A DNA stretch of 64,000 nt from Tetragonia tetragonoides (GCA_038025085.1 CM076146.1:21833001-21897000), one strand, 5' to 3'. Shown: positions 1 through 12,802, numbered from the stretch's first letter. Notes: generated by a model from the sequence alone, not told the origin. Numbers and translations are program-made.

Positions 1-483
1 ACAAGCTTCAACTCAAGCTTTTGAATGCATTTACGCGTTTTAAAAGCTCATACGAGTAGGGTGAGAGAGATTTGAGTTCTTTTGTGTTGTATATTAAGAG
101 AAAGCATCCAAATACTTTGTTTGCATTCATTTGAGTGTGACACTACACCTAGGATGTTTACAAGTACAAACAAGCTTCAACTCAAGCTGCTGAATGAATT
201 TACGCGTTTTAACAGCTCTTACGACTAGGGTGATAGAAATTGAGTTCTTTTGTGTTGTATATTAAGGGAAAGCATCCAAATACTTTGTTTGCAATCATTT
301 GAGTGTGAAACAACACCTAGGATGTTTACAGTTACAAACAAGCTTCAACTCAAGCTTTTGAATGCATTTACGCGTTTTAAAAGCTCATACGAGTAGGGTG
401 AAAGAGATTTGGGTTCTTTTGTGTTGTATATTAAGAGAAAGCATCCAAATACTTTGTTTGCAATCATTTGAGTGTGAAACTAT
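1..483. repeat. Satellite, segment outside the 17-mer higher-order repeat
   Basis: Nearly three monomers ordered consensus, B, consensus. The first has GTGAGAGAG instead of GTGAAAGAG. The segment matches 10627 onward at a constant offset of about 10,626 bp, including the rare GAAACAACACC variant. It is thus a duplicate of the block just before the retrotransposon. No gene is present. Confidence 0.8.
170..337. repeat. Reference example of the 168-bp subtype B monomer
   Basis: This copy shows the full set of linked variants of one diverged lineage. GCTGCTGAATGAATT replaces GCTTTTGAATGCATT, AACAGCTCTTACGACTAG replaces AAAAGCTCATACGAGTAG, and GATAGAAATTGAG replaces GAAAGAGATTTGAG with a net loss of 1 bp. 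It has only one of the two HindIII sites and lacks the NsiI site. Many copies with the same linked changes occur, for example within 2701-2950, 35.8-36.6 kb, 41.8-46.2 kb and 50.3-57.5 kb. This is therefore a real sub-lineage and not scattered mutation. Confidence 0.9.
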
Positions 484-3400
484 ACCTAGGATGTCTACAG
501 TTACAAACAAGCTTCAACTCAAGCTGCTGAATGAATTTACGCGTTTTAACAGCTCTTACGACTAGGGTGATAGAAATTGAGTTCTTTTGTGTTGTATATT
601 AAGGGAAAGCATCCAAATACTTTGTTTGAAATCATTTGAGTGTGAAACTACACCTTGGATGTTTACAGTTACAAACAAGCTTCAACTCAAGCTTTTGAAT
701 GCATTTACGCGTTTTAAAGCTCATACGAGTAGGGTGAAAGAGATTTGAGTTCTTTTGTGTTGTATATTAAAAGAAAGCATCCAACTACTTTGTTTGCATT
801 CATTTGAGTGTGAAACTAGACCTAGGATGTTTACAGTTACAAACAAGCTTCAACTCAAGCTTTTGAATGCATTTACGCGCTTTAAAAGCTCATACGAGTA
901 GGGTGAAAGAGATTTGAGTTCTTCTGTGTTGTATATTAAGAGAAAGCATCCAAATACTTTGTTTGCATTCATTTGAGTGTGAAATTATACCTAGGATGTT
1001 TACAGTTACAAAGAAGCTTCAACTCAAGCTTTTGAATGCATTTACGCGTTTTAAAAGCTCATACGAGTAGGGTGAAAGAGATTTGAGTTCTTTTGTGTTG
1101 TATATTAAGAGAAAGCATCCAAATGCTTTGTTTGCATTCATTTGAGTGTGAAATTATACCTAGGATGTTTACAGTTACAAACAAGCTTCAACTCAAGCTT
1201 TTGAATGCATTTACGCGTTTTAAAAGCTCATACGAGTAGGGTGAAAGAGATTTGAGTTCTTTTGTGTTGTATATTAAGAGAAAGCATCCAAATACTTTGT
1301 TTGCATTCATTTGAGTGTGAAACTACACCTAGGATGTTTACAAGTACAAACAAGCTTCAACTCAAGCTACTGAATGAATTTACGCGTTTTAAAAGCTCAT
1401 ACGAGTAGGGTGAAAGAGATTTGGGTTCTTTTGTGTTGTATATTAAGGGAAAGCATCCAAATACTGTGTTTGCAATCATTTGAGTGTGAAACTACACCTA
1501 GGATGTTTACAGTTACAAACAAGCTTCAACTCAAGCTTTTGAATGCATTTACGCGTTTTAAAAGCTCATACGAGTAGGGTGAAAGAGATTTGAGTTCTTT
1601 TGTGTTGTATATTAAGAGAAAGCATCCAAATACTTTGTTTGCAATCATTTGAGTGTGAAACTATACCTAGGATGTTTACAGTTACAAACAAGCTTCAACT
1701 CAAGCTTTTGAATGCATTTACGCGTTTTAAAGCTCATACGAGTAGGGTGAAAGAGATTTGAGTTCTTTTGTGTTGTATATTAAAAGAAAGCATCCAACTA
1801 CTTTGTTTGCATTCATTTGAGTGTGAAACTAGACCTAGGATGTTTACAGTTACAAACAAGCTTCAACTCAAGCTTTTGAATGCATTTACGCGCTTTAAAA
1901 GCTCATACGAGTAGGGTGAAAGAGATTTGAGTTCTTCTGTGTTGTATATTAAGAGAAAGCATCCAAATACTTTGTTTGCATTCATTTGAGTGTGAAATTA
2001 TACCTAGGATGTTTACAGTTACAAACAAGCTTCAACTCAAGCTTTTGAATGCATTTACGCGTTTTAAAAGCTCATACGAGTAGGGTGAAAGAGATTTGAG
2101 TTCTTTTGTGTTGTATATTAAGAGAAAGCATCCAAATGCTTTGTTTGCATTCATTTGAGTGTGAAATTATACCTAGGATGTTTACAGTTACAAACAAGCT
2201 TCAACTCAAGCTTTTGAATGCATTTACGCGTTTTAAAAGCTCATACGAGTAGGGTGAAAGAGATTTGAGTTCTTTTGTGTTGTATATTAAGAGAAAGCAT
2301 CCAAATACTTTGTTTGCATTCATTTGAGTGTGAAACTACACCTAGGATGTTTACAAGTACAAACAAGCTTCAACTCAAGCTGCTGAATGAATTTACGCGT
2401 TTTAAAAGCTCATACGAGTAGGGTGAAAGAGATTTGGGTTCTTTTGTGTTGTATATTAAGGGAAAGCATCCAAATACTGTGTTTGCAATCATTTGAGTGT
2501 GAAACTACACCTAGGATGTTTACAGTTACAAACAAGCTTCAACTCAAGCTTTTGAATGCATTTACGCGTTTTAAAAGCTCATACGAGTAGGGTGAAAGAG
2601 ATTTGAGTTCTTTTGTGTTGTATATTAAGAGAAAGCATCCAAATACTTTGTTTGCATTTATTTGAGTGTGAAACTACACCTAGGATGTTTACAAGTACAA
2701 ACAAGCTTCAACTCAAGCTGCTGAATGAATTTACGCGTTTTAACAGCTCTTAGACTAGGGTGATAGAAATTGAGTTCTTTTGTGTTGTATATTAAGAGAA
2801 AGCATCCAAATACTTTGTTTGCAATCATTTGAGTGTGAAACTACACCTAGGATGTTTACAGTTACAAACAAGCTTCAACTCAAGCTGCTGAATGAATTTA
2901 CGCGTTTTAACAGCTCTTACGACTAGGGTGATAGAAATTGAGTTCTTTTGTGTTGTATATTAAGGGAAAGCATCCAAATACTTTGTTTGAAATCATTTGA
3001 GTGTGAAACTACACCTTGGATGTTTACAGTTACAAACAAGCTTCAACTCAAGCTTTTGAATGCATTTACGCGTTTTAAAGCTCATACGAGTAGGGTGAAA
3101 GAGATTTGAGTTCTTTTGTGTTGTATATTAAAAGAAAGCATCCAACTACTTTGTTTGCATTCATTTGAGTGTGAAACTAGACCTAGGATGTTTACAGTTA
3201 CAAACAAGCTTCAACTCAAGCTTTTGAATGCATTTACGCGCTTTAAAAGCTCATACGAGTAGGGTGAAAGAGATTTGAGTTCTTTTGTGTTGTATATTAA
3301 AAGAAAGCATCCAACTACTTTGTTTGCATTCATTTGAGTGTGAAACTAGACCTAGGATGTTTACAGTTACAAACAAGCTTCAACTCAAGCTGCTGAATGA

Positions 3401-6400
3401 ATTTACGCGTTTTAACAGCTCTTACGACTAGGGTGATAGAAATTGAGTTCTTTTGTGTTGTATATTAAGGGAAAGCATCCAAATACTTTGTTTGAAATCA
3501 TTTGAGTGTGAAACTACACCTTGGATGTTTACAGTTACAAACAAGCTTCAACTCAAGCTTTTGAATGCATTTACGCGTTTTAAAGCTCATACGAGTAGGG
3601 TGAAAGAGATTTGAGTTCTTTTGTGTTGTATATTAAAAGAAAGCATCCAACTACTTTGTTTGCATTCATTTGAGTGTGAAACTAGACCTAGGATGTTTAC
3701 AGTTACAAACAAGCTTCAACTCAAGCTTTTGAATGCATTTACGCGCTTTAAAAGCTCATACGAGTAGGGTGAAAGAGATTTGAGTTCTTCTGTGTTGTAT
3801 ATTAAGAGAAAGCATCCAAATACTTTGTTTGCATTCATTTGAGTGTGAAATTATACCTAGGATGTTTACAGTTACAAACAAGCTTCAACTCAAGCTTTTG
3901 AATGCATTTACGCGTTTTAAAAGCTCATACGAGTAGGGTGAAAGAGATTTGAGTTCTTTTGTGTTGTATATTAAGAGAAAGCATCCAAATGCTTTGTTTG
4001 CATTCATTTGAGTGTGAAATTATACCTAGGATGTTTACAGTTACAAACAAGCTTCAACTCAAGCTTTTGAATGCATTTACGCGTTTTAAAAGCTCATACG
4101 AGTAGGGTGAAAGAGATTTGAGTTCTTTTGTGTTGTATATTAAGAGAAAGCATCCAAATACTTTGTTTGCATTCATTTGAGTGTGAAACTACACCTAGGA
4201 TGTTTACAAGTACAAACAAGCTTCAACTCAAGCTGCTGAATGAATTTACGCGTTTTAAAAGCTCATACGAGTAGGGTGAAAGAGATTTGGGTTCTTTTGT
4301 GTTGTATATTAAGGGAAAGCATCCAAATACTGTGTTTGCAATCATTTGAGTGTGAAACTACACCTAGGATGTTTACAGTTACAAACAAGCTTCAACTCAA
4401 GCTTTTGAATGCATTTACGCGTTTTAAAAGCTCATACGAGTAGGGTGAAAGAGATTTGAGTTCTTTTGTGTTGTATATTAAGAGAAAGCATCCAAATACT
4501 TTGTTTGCAATCATTTGAGTGTGAAACTATACCTAGGATGTTTACAGTTACAAACAAGCTTCAACTCAAGCTTTTGAATGCATTTACGCGTTTTAAAGCT
4601 CATACGAGTAGGGTGAAAGAGATTTGAGTTCTTTTGTGTTGTATATTAAAAGAAAGCATCCAACTACTTTGTTTGCATTCATTTGAGTGTGAAACTAGAC
4701 CTAGGATGTTTACAGTTACAAACAAGCTTCAACTCAAGCTTTTGAATGCATTTACGCGCTTTAAAAGCTCATACGAGTAGGGTGAAAGAGATTTGAGTTC
4801 TTCTGTGTTGTATATTAAGAGAAAGCATCCAAATACTTTGTTTGCATTCATTTGAGTGTGAAATTATACCTAGGATGTTTACAGTTACAAACAAGCTTCA
4901 ACTCAAGCTTTTGAATGCATTTACGCGTTTTAAAAGCTCATACGAGTAGGGTGAAAGAGATTTGAGTTCTTTTGTGTTGTATATTAAGAGAAAGCATCCA
5001 AATGCTTTGTTTGCATTCATTTGAGTGTGAAATTATACCTAGGATGTTTACAGTTACAAACAAGCTTCAACTCAAGCTTTTGAATGCATTTACGCGTTTT
5101 AAAAGCTCATACGAGTAGGGTGAAAGAGATTTGAGTTCTTTTGTGTTGTATATTAAGAGAAAGCATCCAAATACTTTGTTTGCATTCATTTGAGTGTGAA
5201 ACTACACCTAGGATGTTTACAAGTACAAACAAGCTTCAACTCAAGCTGCTGAATGAATTTACGCGTTTTAAAAGCTCATACGAGTAGGGTGAAAGAGATT
5301 TGGGTTCTTTTGTGTTGTATATTAAGGGAAAGCATCCAAATACTGTGTTTGCAATCATTTGAGTGTGAAACTACACCTAGGATGTTTACAGTTACAAACA
5401 AGCTTCAACTCAAGCTTTTGAATGCATTTACGCGTTTTAAAAGCTCATACGAGTAGGGTGAAAGAGATTTGAGTTCTTTTGTGTTGTATATTAAGAGAAA
5501 GCATCCAAATACTTTGTTTGCATTTATTTGAGTGTGAAACTACACCTAGGATGTTTACAAGTACAAACAAGCTTCAACTCAAGCTGCTGAATGAATTTAC
5601 GCGTTTTAACAGCTCTTAGACTAGGGTGATAGAAATTGAGTTCTTTTGTGTTGTATATTAAGAGAAAGCATCCAAATACTTTGTTTGCAATCATTTGAGT
5701 GTGAAACTACACCTAGGATGTTTACAGTTACAAACAAGCTTCAACTCAAGCTGCTGAATGAATTTACGCGTTTTAACAGCTCTTACGACTAGGGTGATAG
5801 AAATTGAGTTCTTTTGTGTTGTATATTAAGGGAAAGCATCCAAATACTTTGTTTGAAATCATTTGAGTGTGAAACTACACCTTGGATGTTTACAGTTACA
5901 AACAAGCTTCAACTCAAGCTTTTGAATGCATTTACGCGTTTTAAAGCTCATACGAGTAGGGTGAAAGAGATTTGAGTTCTTTTGTGTTGTATATTAAAAG
6001 AAAGCATCCAACTACTTTGTTTGCATTCATTTGAGTGTGAAACTAGACCTAGGATGTTTACAGTTACAAACAAGCTTCAACTCAAGCTTTTGAATGCATT
6101 TACGCGCTTTAAAAGCTCATACGAGTAGGGTGAAAGAGATTTGAGTTCTTTTGTGTTGTATATTAAAAGAAAGCATCCAACTACTTTGTTTGCATTCATT
6201 TGAGTGTGAAACTAGACCTAGGATGTTTACAGTTACAAACAAGCTTCAACTCAAGCTGCTGAATGAATTTACGCGTTTTAACAGCTCTTACGACTAGGGT
6301 GATAGAAATTGAGTTCTTTTGTGTTGTATATTAAGGGAAAGCATCCAAATACTTTGTTTGAAATCATTTGAGTGTGAAACTACACCTTGGATGTTTACAG

Positions 6401-8150
6401 TTACAAACAAGCTTCAACTCAAGCTTTTGAATGCATTTACGCGTTTTAAAGCTCATACGAGTAGGGTGAAAGAGATTTGAGTTCTTTTGTGTTGTATATT
6501 AAAAGAAAGCATCCAACTACTTTGTTTGCATTCATTTGAGTGTGAAACTAGACCTAGGATGTTTACAGTTACAAACAAGCTTCAACTCAAGCTTTTGAAT
6601 GCATTTACGCGCTTTAAAAGCTCATACGAGTAGGGTGAAAGAGATTTGAGTTCTTCTGTGTTGTATATTAAGAGAAAGCATCCAAATACTTTGTTTGCAT
6701 TCATTTGAGTGTGAAATTATACCTAGGATGTTTACAGTTACAAACAAGCTTCAACTCAAGCTTTTGAATGCATTTACGCGTTTTAAAAGCTCATACGAGT
6801 AGGGTGAAAGAGATTTGAGTTCTTTTGTGTTGTATATTAAGAGAAAGCATCCAAATGCTTTGTTTGCATTCATTTGAGTGTGAAATTATACCTAGGATGT
6901 TTACAGTTACAAACAAGCTTCAACTCAAGCTTTTGAATGCATTTACGCGTTTTAAAAGCTCATACGAGTAGGGTGAAAGAGATTTGAGTTCTTTTGTGTT
7001 GTATATTAAGAGAAAGCATCCAAATACTTTGTTTGCATTCATTTGAGTGTGAAACTACACCTAGGATGTTTACAAGTACAAACAAGCTTCAACTCAAGCT
7101 GCTGAATGAATTTACGCGTTTTAAAAGCTCATACGAGTAGGGTGAAAGAGATTTGGGTTCTTTTGTGTTGTATATTAAGGGAAAGCATCCAAATACTGTG
7201 TTTGCAATCATTTGAGTGTGAAACTACACCTAGGATGTTTACAGTTACAAACAAGCTTCAACTCAAGCTTTTGAATGCATTTACGCGTTTTAAAAGCTCA
7301 TACGAGTAGGGTGAAAGAGATTTGAGTTCTTTTGTGTTGTATATTAAGAGAAAGCATCCAAATACTTTGTTTGCAATCATTTGAGTGTGAAACTATACCT
7401 AGGATGTTTACAGTTACAAACAAGCTTCAACTCAAGCTTTTGAATGCATTTACGCGTTTTAAAGCTCATACGAGTAGGGTGAAAGAGATTTGAGTTCTTT
7501 TGTGTTGTATATTAAAAGAAAGCATCCAACTACTTTGTTTGCATTCATTTGAGTGTGAAACTAGACCTAGGATGTTTACAGTTACAAACAAGCTTCAACT
7601 CAAGCTTTTGAATGCATTTACGCGCTTTAAAAGCTCATACGAGTAGGGTGAAAGAGATTTGAGTTCTTCTGTGTTGTATATTAAGAGAAAGCATCCAAAT
7701 ACTTTGTTTGCATTCATTTGAGTGTGAAATTATACCTAGGATGTTTACAGTTACAAACAAGCTTCAACTCAAGCTTTTGAATGCATTTACGCGTTTTAAA
7801 AGCTCATACGAGTAGGGTGAAAGAGATTTGAGTTCTTTTGTGTTGTATATTAAGAGAAAGCATCCAAATGCTTTGTTTGCATTCATTTGAGTGTGAAATT
7901 ATACCTAGGATGTTTACAGTTACAAACAAGCTTTAACTCAAGCTTTTGAATGCATTTACGCGTTTTAAAAGCTCATACGAGTAGGGTGAAAGAGATTTGA
8001 GTTCTTTTGTGTTGTATATTAAGAGAAAGCATCCAAATACTTTGTTTGCATTCATTTGAGTGTGAAACTACACCTAGGATGTTTACAAGTACAAACAAGC
8101 TTCAACTCAAGCTGCTGAATGAATTTACGCGTTTTAAAAGCTCATACGAG
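484..8150. repeat. 17-monomer higher-order repeat, about 2866 bp, about 2.7 copies
   Basis: Distinctive monomers recur at a constant 2866-bp offset: 1374/4240/7106 and 2387/5253 (subtype F hybrids), 600/3467/6333 (AAGGGAAAGC with TTTGAAATC), and the rare deletion CAGCTCTTAGACTAG near 2748/5614. Copies are roughly 484-3349, 3350-6215 and a partial 6216-8150. Matching stops to the left at about 483 (TATACC against AGACC). It stops to the right where TTGGGTTC is replaced by TTGAGTTC. Within each unit a 1013-bp (6-monomer) sub-duplication is visible. 2866 is 17 x 169 minus 7, as expected from the short subtypes included. Boundaries are approximate because neighbouring monomers are alike. Confidence 0.85.
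2363..2531. repeat. Recombinant monomer: subtype B left part, consensus right part
   Basis: It starts with the subtype B GCTGCTGAATGAATTTACG and then follows the consensus AAAAGCTCATACGAGTAG and GAAAGAGATTTGG, restoring 169 bp. The same junction recurs at about 1350, 4216, 5229, 7082, 8939, 19410, 21269, 22790, 24311, 26001, 26846, 29888, 32592, 38673, 47787 and 48801. It has thus been amplified as part of higher-order repeats. Confidence 0.88.
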
Positions 8151-11100
8151 TAGGGTGAAAGAGATTTGAGTTCTTTTGTGTTGTATATTAAGAGAAAGCA
8201 TCCAAATACTTTGTTTGCAATCATTTGAGTGTGAAACTATACCTAGGATGTTTACTGTTACAAACAAGCTTCAACTCAAGCTTTTGAATGCATTTACGCG
8301 TTTTAAAGCTCATACGAGTAGGGTGAAAGAGATTTGAGTTCTTTTGTGTTGTATATTAAAAGAAAGCATCCAACTACTTTGTTTGCATTCATTTGAGTGT
8401 GAAACTAGACCTAGGATGTTTACAGTTACAAACAAGCTTCAACTCAAGCTTTTGAATGCATTTACGCGCTTTAAAAGCTCATACGAGTAGGGTGAAAGAG
8501 ATTTGAGTTCTTCTGTGTTGTATATTAAGAGAAAGCATCCAAATACTTTGTTTGCATTCATTTGAGTGTGAAATTATACCTAGGATGTTTACAGTTACAA
8601 ACAAGCTTCAACTCAAGCTTTTGAATGCATTTACGCGTTTTAAAAGCTCATACGAGTAGGGTGAAAGAGATTTGAGTTCTTTTGTGTTGTATATTAAGAG
8701 AAAGCATCCAAATGCTTTGTTTGCATTCATTTGAGTGTGAAATTATACCTAGGATGTTTACAGTTACAAACAAGCTTCAACTCAAGCTTTTGAATGCATT
8801 TACGCGTTTTAAAAGCTCATACGAGTAGGGTGAAAGAGATTTGAGTTCTTTTGTGTTGTACATTAAGAGAAAGCATCCAAATACTTTGTTTGCATTCATT
8901 TGAGTGTGAAACTACACCTAGGATGTTTACAAGTACAAACAAGCTTCAACTCAAGCTGCTGAATGAATTTACGCGTTTTAAAAGCTCATACGAGTAGGGT
9001 GAAAGAGATTTGGGTTCTTTTGTGTTGTATATTAAGGGAAAGCATCCAAATACTGTGTTTGCAATCATTTGAGTGTGAAACTACACCTAGGATGTTTACA
9101 GTTACAAACAAGCTTCAACTCAAGCTTTTGAATGCATTTACGCGTTTTAAAAGCTCATACGAGTAGGGTGAAAGAGATTTGAGTTCTTTTGTGTTGTATA
9201 TTAAGAGAAAGCATCCAAATACTTTGTTTGCATTCATTTGAGTATGAAACTACACCTAGGATGTTTACAAGTACAAACAAGCTTCAACTCAAGCTGCTGA
9301 ATGAATTTACGCGTTTTAACAGCTCTTACGACTAGGGTGATAGAAATTGAGTTCTTTTGTGTTGTATATTAAGAGAAAGCATCCAAATACTTTGTTTGCA
9401 ATCATTTGAGTGTGAAACTACACCTAGGATGTTTACAGTTACAAACAAGCTTCAACTCAAGCTGCTGAATGAATTTACGCGTTTTAACAGCTCTTACGAC
9501 TAGGGTGATAGAAATTGAGTTCTTTTGTGTTGTATATTAAGGGAAAGCATCCAAATACTTTGTTTGAAATCATTTGAGTGTGAAACTACACCTAGGATGT
9601 TTACAGTTACAAACAAGCTTCAACTCCAGCTTTTGAATGTATTTGCGCGTTTTAAAATCTCATACGAGTAGGGTGAAAGAGATTTGGGTTCTTTTGTGTT
9701 GTATATTAAGAGAAAGCATCCAAATACTTTGTTTGCAATCATTTGAGTGTGAAACTATACCTAGGATGTTTACAGTTACAAACAAGCTTCCACTCAAGCT
9801 TTTGAATGCATTTACGCGTTTTAAAAGCTCATACGAGTAGGGTGAAAGAGATTCGAGTTCTTTTGTGTTGTATATTAAGAGAAAGCATCCAAATACTTTG
9901 TTTGCAATCATTTGAGTGTGAAACTACACCTAGGATGTTTACAGTTACAAACAAGCTTCAACTCAAGCTTTTGAATGCATTTACGCGTTTAAAAAGCTCA
10001 TACGAGTAGGGTGAAAGAGATTTGAGTTCTTCTGTGTTGTATATTAAGAGAAAGCATCCAAATACTTTGTTTTCATTCATTTGAGTGTGAAACTACACCT
10101 AGGATGTTTACAGTTACAAACAAGCTTCAACTCAAGCTTTTGAATGCATTTACGCGTTTTAAAAGCTCATACGAGTAGGGTGAAAGAGATTTGAGTTCTT
10201 TTATGTTGTATATTAAGAGAAAGCATCCAAATGCTTTGTTTGCATTCATTTGAGTGTGAAATTATACCTAGGATGTTTACAGTTACAAACAAGCTTCAAC
10301 TCAAGCTTTTGAATGCATTTACGCGTTTTAAAAGCTCATACGAGTAGGGTGAAAGAGATTTGAGTTCTTTTGTGTTGTATATTAAGAGAAAGCATCCAAA
10401 TACTTTGTTTGCATTCATTTGAGTGTGAAACTACACCTAGGATGTTTACAAGTACAAACAAGCTTCTACTCAAGCTTTTGATTGTATTTACGAGTTTTAA
10501 AAGCTCATACGAGTAGGGTGAAAGAGATTTGAGTTCTTTTGTGTTGTATATTAAGAGAAAGCATCCAAATAATTTGTTTGCAATCATTTGAGTGTGAAAC
10601 TACACCTAGGATGTTTACAGTTACAAACAAGCTTCAACTCAAGCTTTTGAATGCATTTACGCGTTTTAAAAGCTCATACGAGTAGGGTGAGAGAGATTTG
10701 AGTTCTTTTGTGTTGTATATTAAGAGAAAGCATCCAAATACTCCGTTTGCATTCATTTGAGTGTGAAACTACACCTAGGATGTTTACAAGTACAAACAAG
10801 CTTCAACTCAAGCTGCTGAATGAATTTACGCGTTTTAACAGCTCTTACGACTAGTGTGATAGAAATTGAGTTCTTTTGTGTTGTATATTAAGGGAAAGCA
10901 TCCAAATACTTTGTTTGCAATCATTTGAGTGTGAAACAACACCTAGGATGTTTACAGTTACAAACAAGCTTCAACTCAAGCTTTTGAATGCATTTACGCG
11001 TTTTAAAAGCTCATACGAATAGGGTGAAAGAGATTTGGGTTCTTTTGTGTTGTATATTAAGAGAAAGCATCCAAATACTTTGTTTGCAATCATTTGAGTG

Positions 11101-11951
11101 TGAAACTATACCTAGGATGTTTACAGTTACAAACAAGCTTCAACTCAAGCTGCTGAATGAATTTACGCGTTTTAACAGCTCTTACGACTAGGGTGATAGA
11201 AATTGAGTTCTTTTGTGTTGTATATTAAGGGAAAGCATCCAAATACTTTGTTTGAAATCATTTGAGTGTGAAACTACACCTTGGATGTTTACAGTTACAA
11301 ACAAGCTTCAACTCAAGCTTTTGAATGCATTTACGCGTTTTAAAAGCTCATACGAGTAGGGTGAAAGAGATTTGGGTGCTTTTGTGTTGTATATTAAGAG
11401 AAAGCATCCAAATACTTTGTTTGCAATCATTTGAGTGTGAAACTATACCTAGGATGTTTACACTTACAAACAAGCTTCAACTCAAGCTTTTGAATGCATT
11501 TACGCGTTTTAAAGCTCATACGAGTAGGGTGAAAGAGATTTGAGTTCTTTTGTGTTGTATATTAAAAGAAAGCATCCAACTACTTTGTTTGCATTCATTT
11601 GAGTGTGAAACTAGACCTAGGATGTTTACAGTTACAAACAAGCTTCAACTCAAGCTTTTGAATGCATTTACGCGTTTTAAAAGCTCATACGAGTAGGGTG
11701 AAAGAGATTTGAGTTCTTTTGTGTTGTATATTAAGAGAAAGCATCCAAATGCTTTGTTTGCATTCATTTGAGTGTGAAATTATACCTAGGATGTTTACAG
11801 TTACAAACAAGCTTCAACTCAAGCTTTTGAATGCATTTACGCGTTTTAAAAGCTCATACGAGTAGGGTGAAAGAGATTTGAGTTCTTTTGTGTTGTATAT
11901 TAAGAGAAATCATCCAAACACTTTGTTTGCAATCATTTGAGTGTGAAACTA
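8151..11951. repeat. Satellite, mixed monomers up to the retrotransposon
   Basis: About 22 monomers with no clean long-range period. The first five repeat the subtype order of about 7316-8150 at an 844-bp offset. 10627-11340 repeats the start of the window. The last monomer, of subtype C (AAATCATCC), is cut at GTGTGAAACTA by the retrotransposon. The rest of that monomer begins after 15667. No gene was seen. Confidence 0.8.
11947..11951. repeat. Left target-site duplication (AACTA)
   Basis: The five bases before the left LTR are AACTA, identical to the five after the right LTR. Five-base duplications are usual for LTR retrotransposon integrases. The site lies in the GTGTGAAACTACACC part of a monomer. 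Confidence 0.95.
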
Positions 11952-12266
11952 TGATGCGTTAGCAAAACTGAAAGGTTTTAGCTCGTTTTCGAACAATGGA
12001 TGTTTTGATAATATTTTGTTTGTTTTTTGATTATAGAGATTGAAAACGAAGTAAATGAAACAAAAAATAAGAAGAGGGAGGATAGATAGCACCACCACCA
12101 GGACTATAAAGGATTTAACCACCAAGTCAAGGCTAAAGGATACTACTTGTTTCACCAAATATCCCTAAGGACATTATAAAGAACAACAAGGTTTGTAAGC
12201 AAAAGGCAGCAGCCATTTCATATTTTCATTCATCATCAAGTACCTTTTACATCAGCTGTTCTTACA

Positions 12267-12275
12267 TATTTATAG
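12267..12275 (-). promoter_or_regulatory. TATA-like box in the 3' LTR
   Basis: The minus strand reads CTATAAATA, close to the plant TATA consensus, preceded by CACATTTGTGACCC. It is the duplicate of the 15105-15113 site. In this LTR it would drive transcription out into the satellite to the left rather than of the element. Confidence 0.55.
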
Positions 12276-12641
12276 GGGTCACAAATGTGCCCTAATAACC
12301 TAAGAATACTCTAGAAAGGGTGAGCTGTCCAAGAGTAGTGCCCAAGCAAAATGAAACTTCAGTATTTTGCCCAAAAATGAGCCAAATACGTGCAGTACAA
12401 TTTGGAGCGCATTTCCTTCCGTTTTGGACCACTTGACAGCTGTTTCTTGTCCTTGCACAAGGACAAACGTGGGTGAGCTGTAAGAGGAGCCTCAAGCTTC
12501 ATCCTTATCCATCCCATGTGCTTTTAGACTCTCCTCATTCAGCAACTACTTAGGGAATTCAAATAACAACTAATTACATTTGTTAATTATGCTAACTACA
12601 TGCAGGGTGCACTATAATTAACAATAATCACAAATATTTAT

Positions 12642-12673
12642 TTGTACGGACTAATTAAGTTGTACGGACTAAT
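12642..12673. repeat. Pair of 14-bp direct repeats in the 3' LTR
   Basis: TTGTACGGACTAAT occurs at 12642-12655 and again at 12660-12673, an 18-bp period. In element sense the pair lies in U3, upstream of the TATA-like box. Short tandem motifs in U3 often serve as enhancer elements, but that role is inferred here. Confidence 0.75.
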
Positions 12674-12802
12674 CATCAAGATTAGGTGGCCAAAAGGACA
12701 GTAATGCCTTTAGAACCAGAAATATCATCACTTATCTTGAGAGTGTCCCATTTGCCAAGATCATTGCAATGACACTAAATCTAGTCTTTTGATGATCTGA
12801 TG

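Larger units (their letters stand above)
1..11951. repeat. 169-bp satellite array, left block
   Basis: About 71 head-to-tail monomers fill this block. Phased on ACAAGCTTCAACTC, starts fall at 1, 170 and 338, giving steps of 169 and 168 bp. A typical monomer runs in order through AAGCTTCAACTCAAGCTTTT, GAATGCATTTACGCG, TTTTAAAAGCTCATACGAG, TAGGGTGAAAGAGATTTGAG, TTCTTTTGTGTTGTATATT, AAGAGAAAGCATCC, AAATACTTTGTTTGCA, TCATTTGAGTGTGAAAC and ACCTAGGATGTTTACAG. Most copies carry two HindIII sites (AAGCTT) 12 bp apart, plus NsiI (ATGCAT), MluI (ACGCGT) and AvrII (CCTAGG) sites. Differences between monomers are mostly substitutions, with rare 1-2 bp indels. All copies have the same orientation. Length and AT-richness match plant centromeric or heterochromatic satellites, but I do not recognise the family. 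No host gene is embedded. Confidence 0.97.

Noticed and set aside
362..565. Recurrent 67-codon plus-strand open frames in the satellite (this and some forty similar ones)
   Set aside because: They span just over one monomer and open only where ATTTGAG becomes ATTTGGG, removing a TGA. The same text recurs out of frame because 169 is not a multiple of 3. No start context, domain or frame conservation supports coding.
12292..12495. Open frames inside the LTRs (12292-12495, 15130-15333, 11949-12158, 14754-14996)
   Set aside because: They are duplicated only because the LTRs are duplicated. They cross the expected U3, R and U5 regions and have no recognisable protein features.
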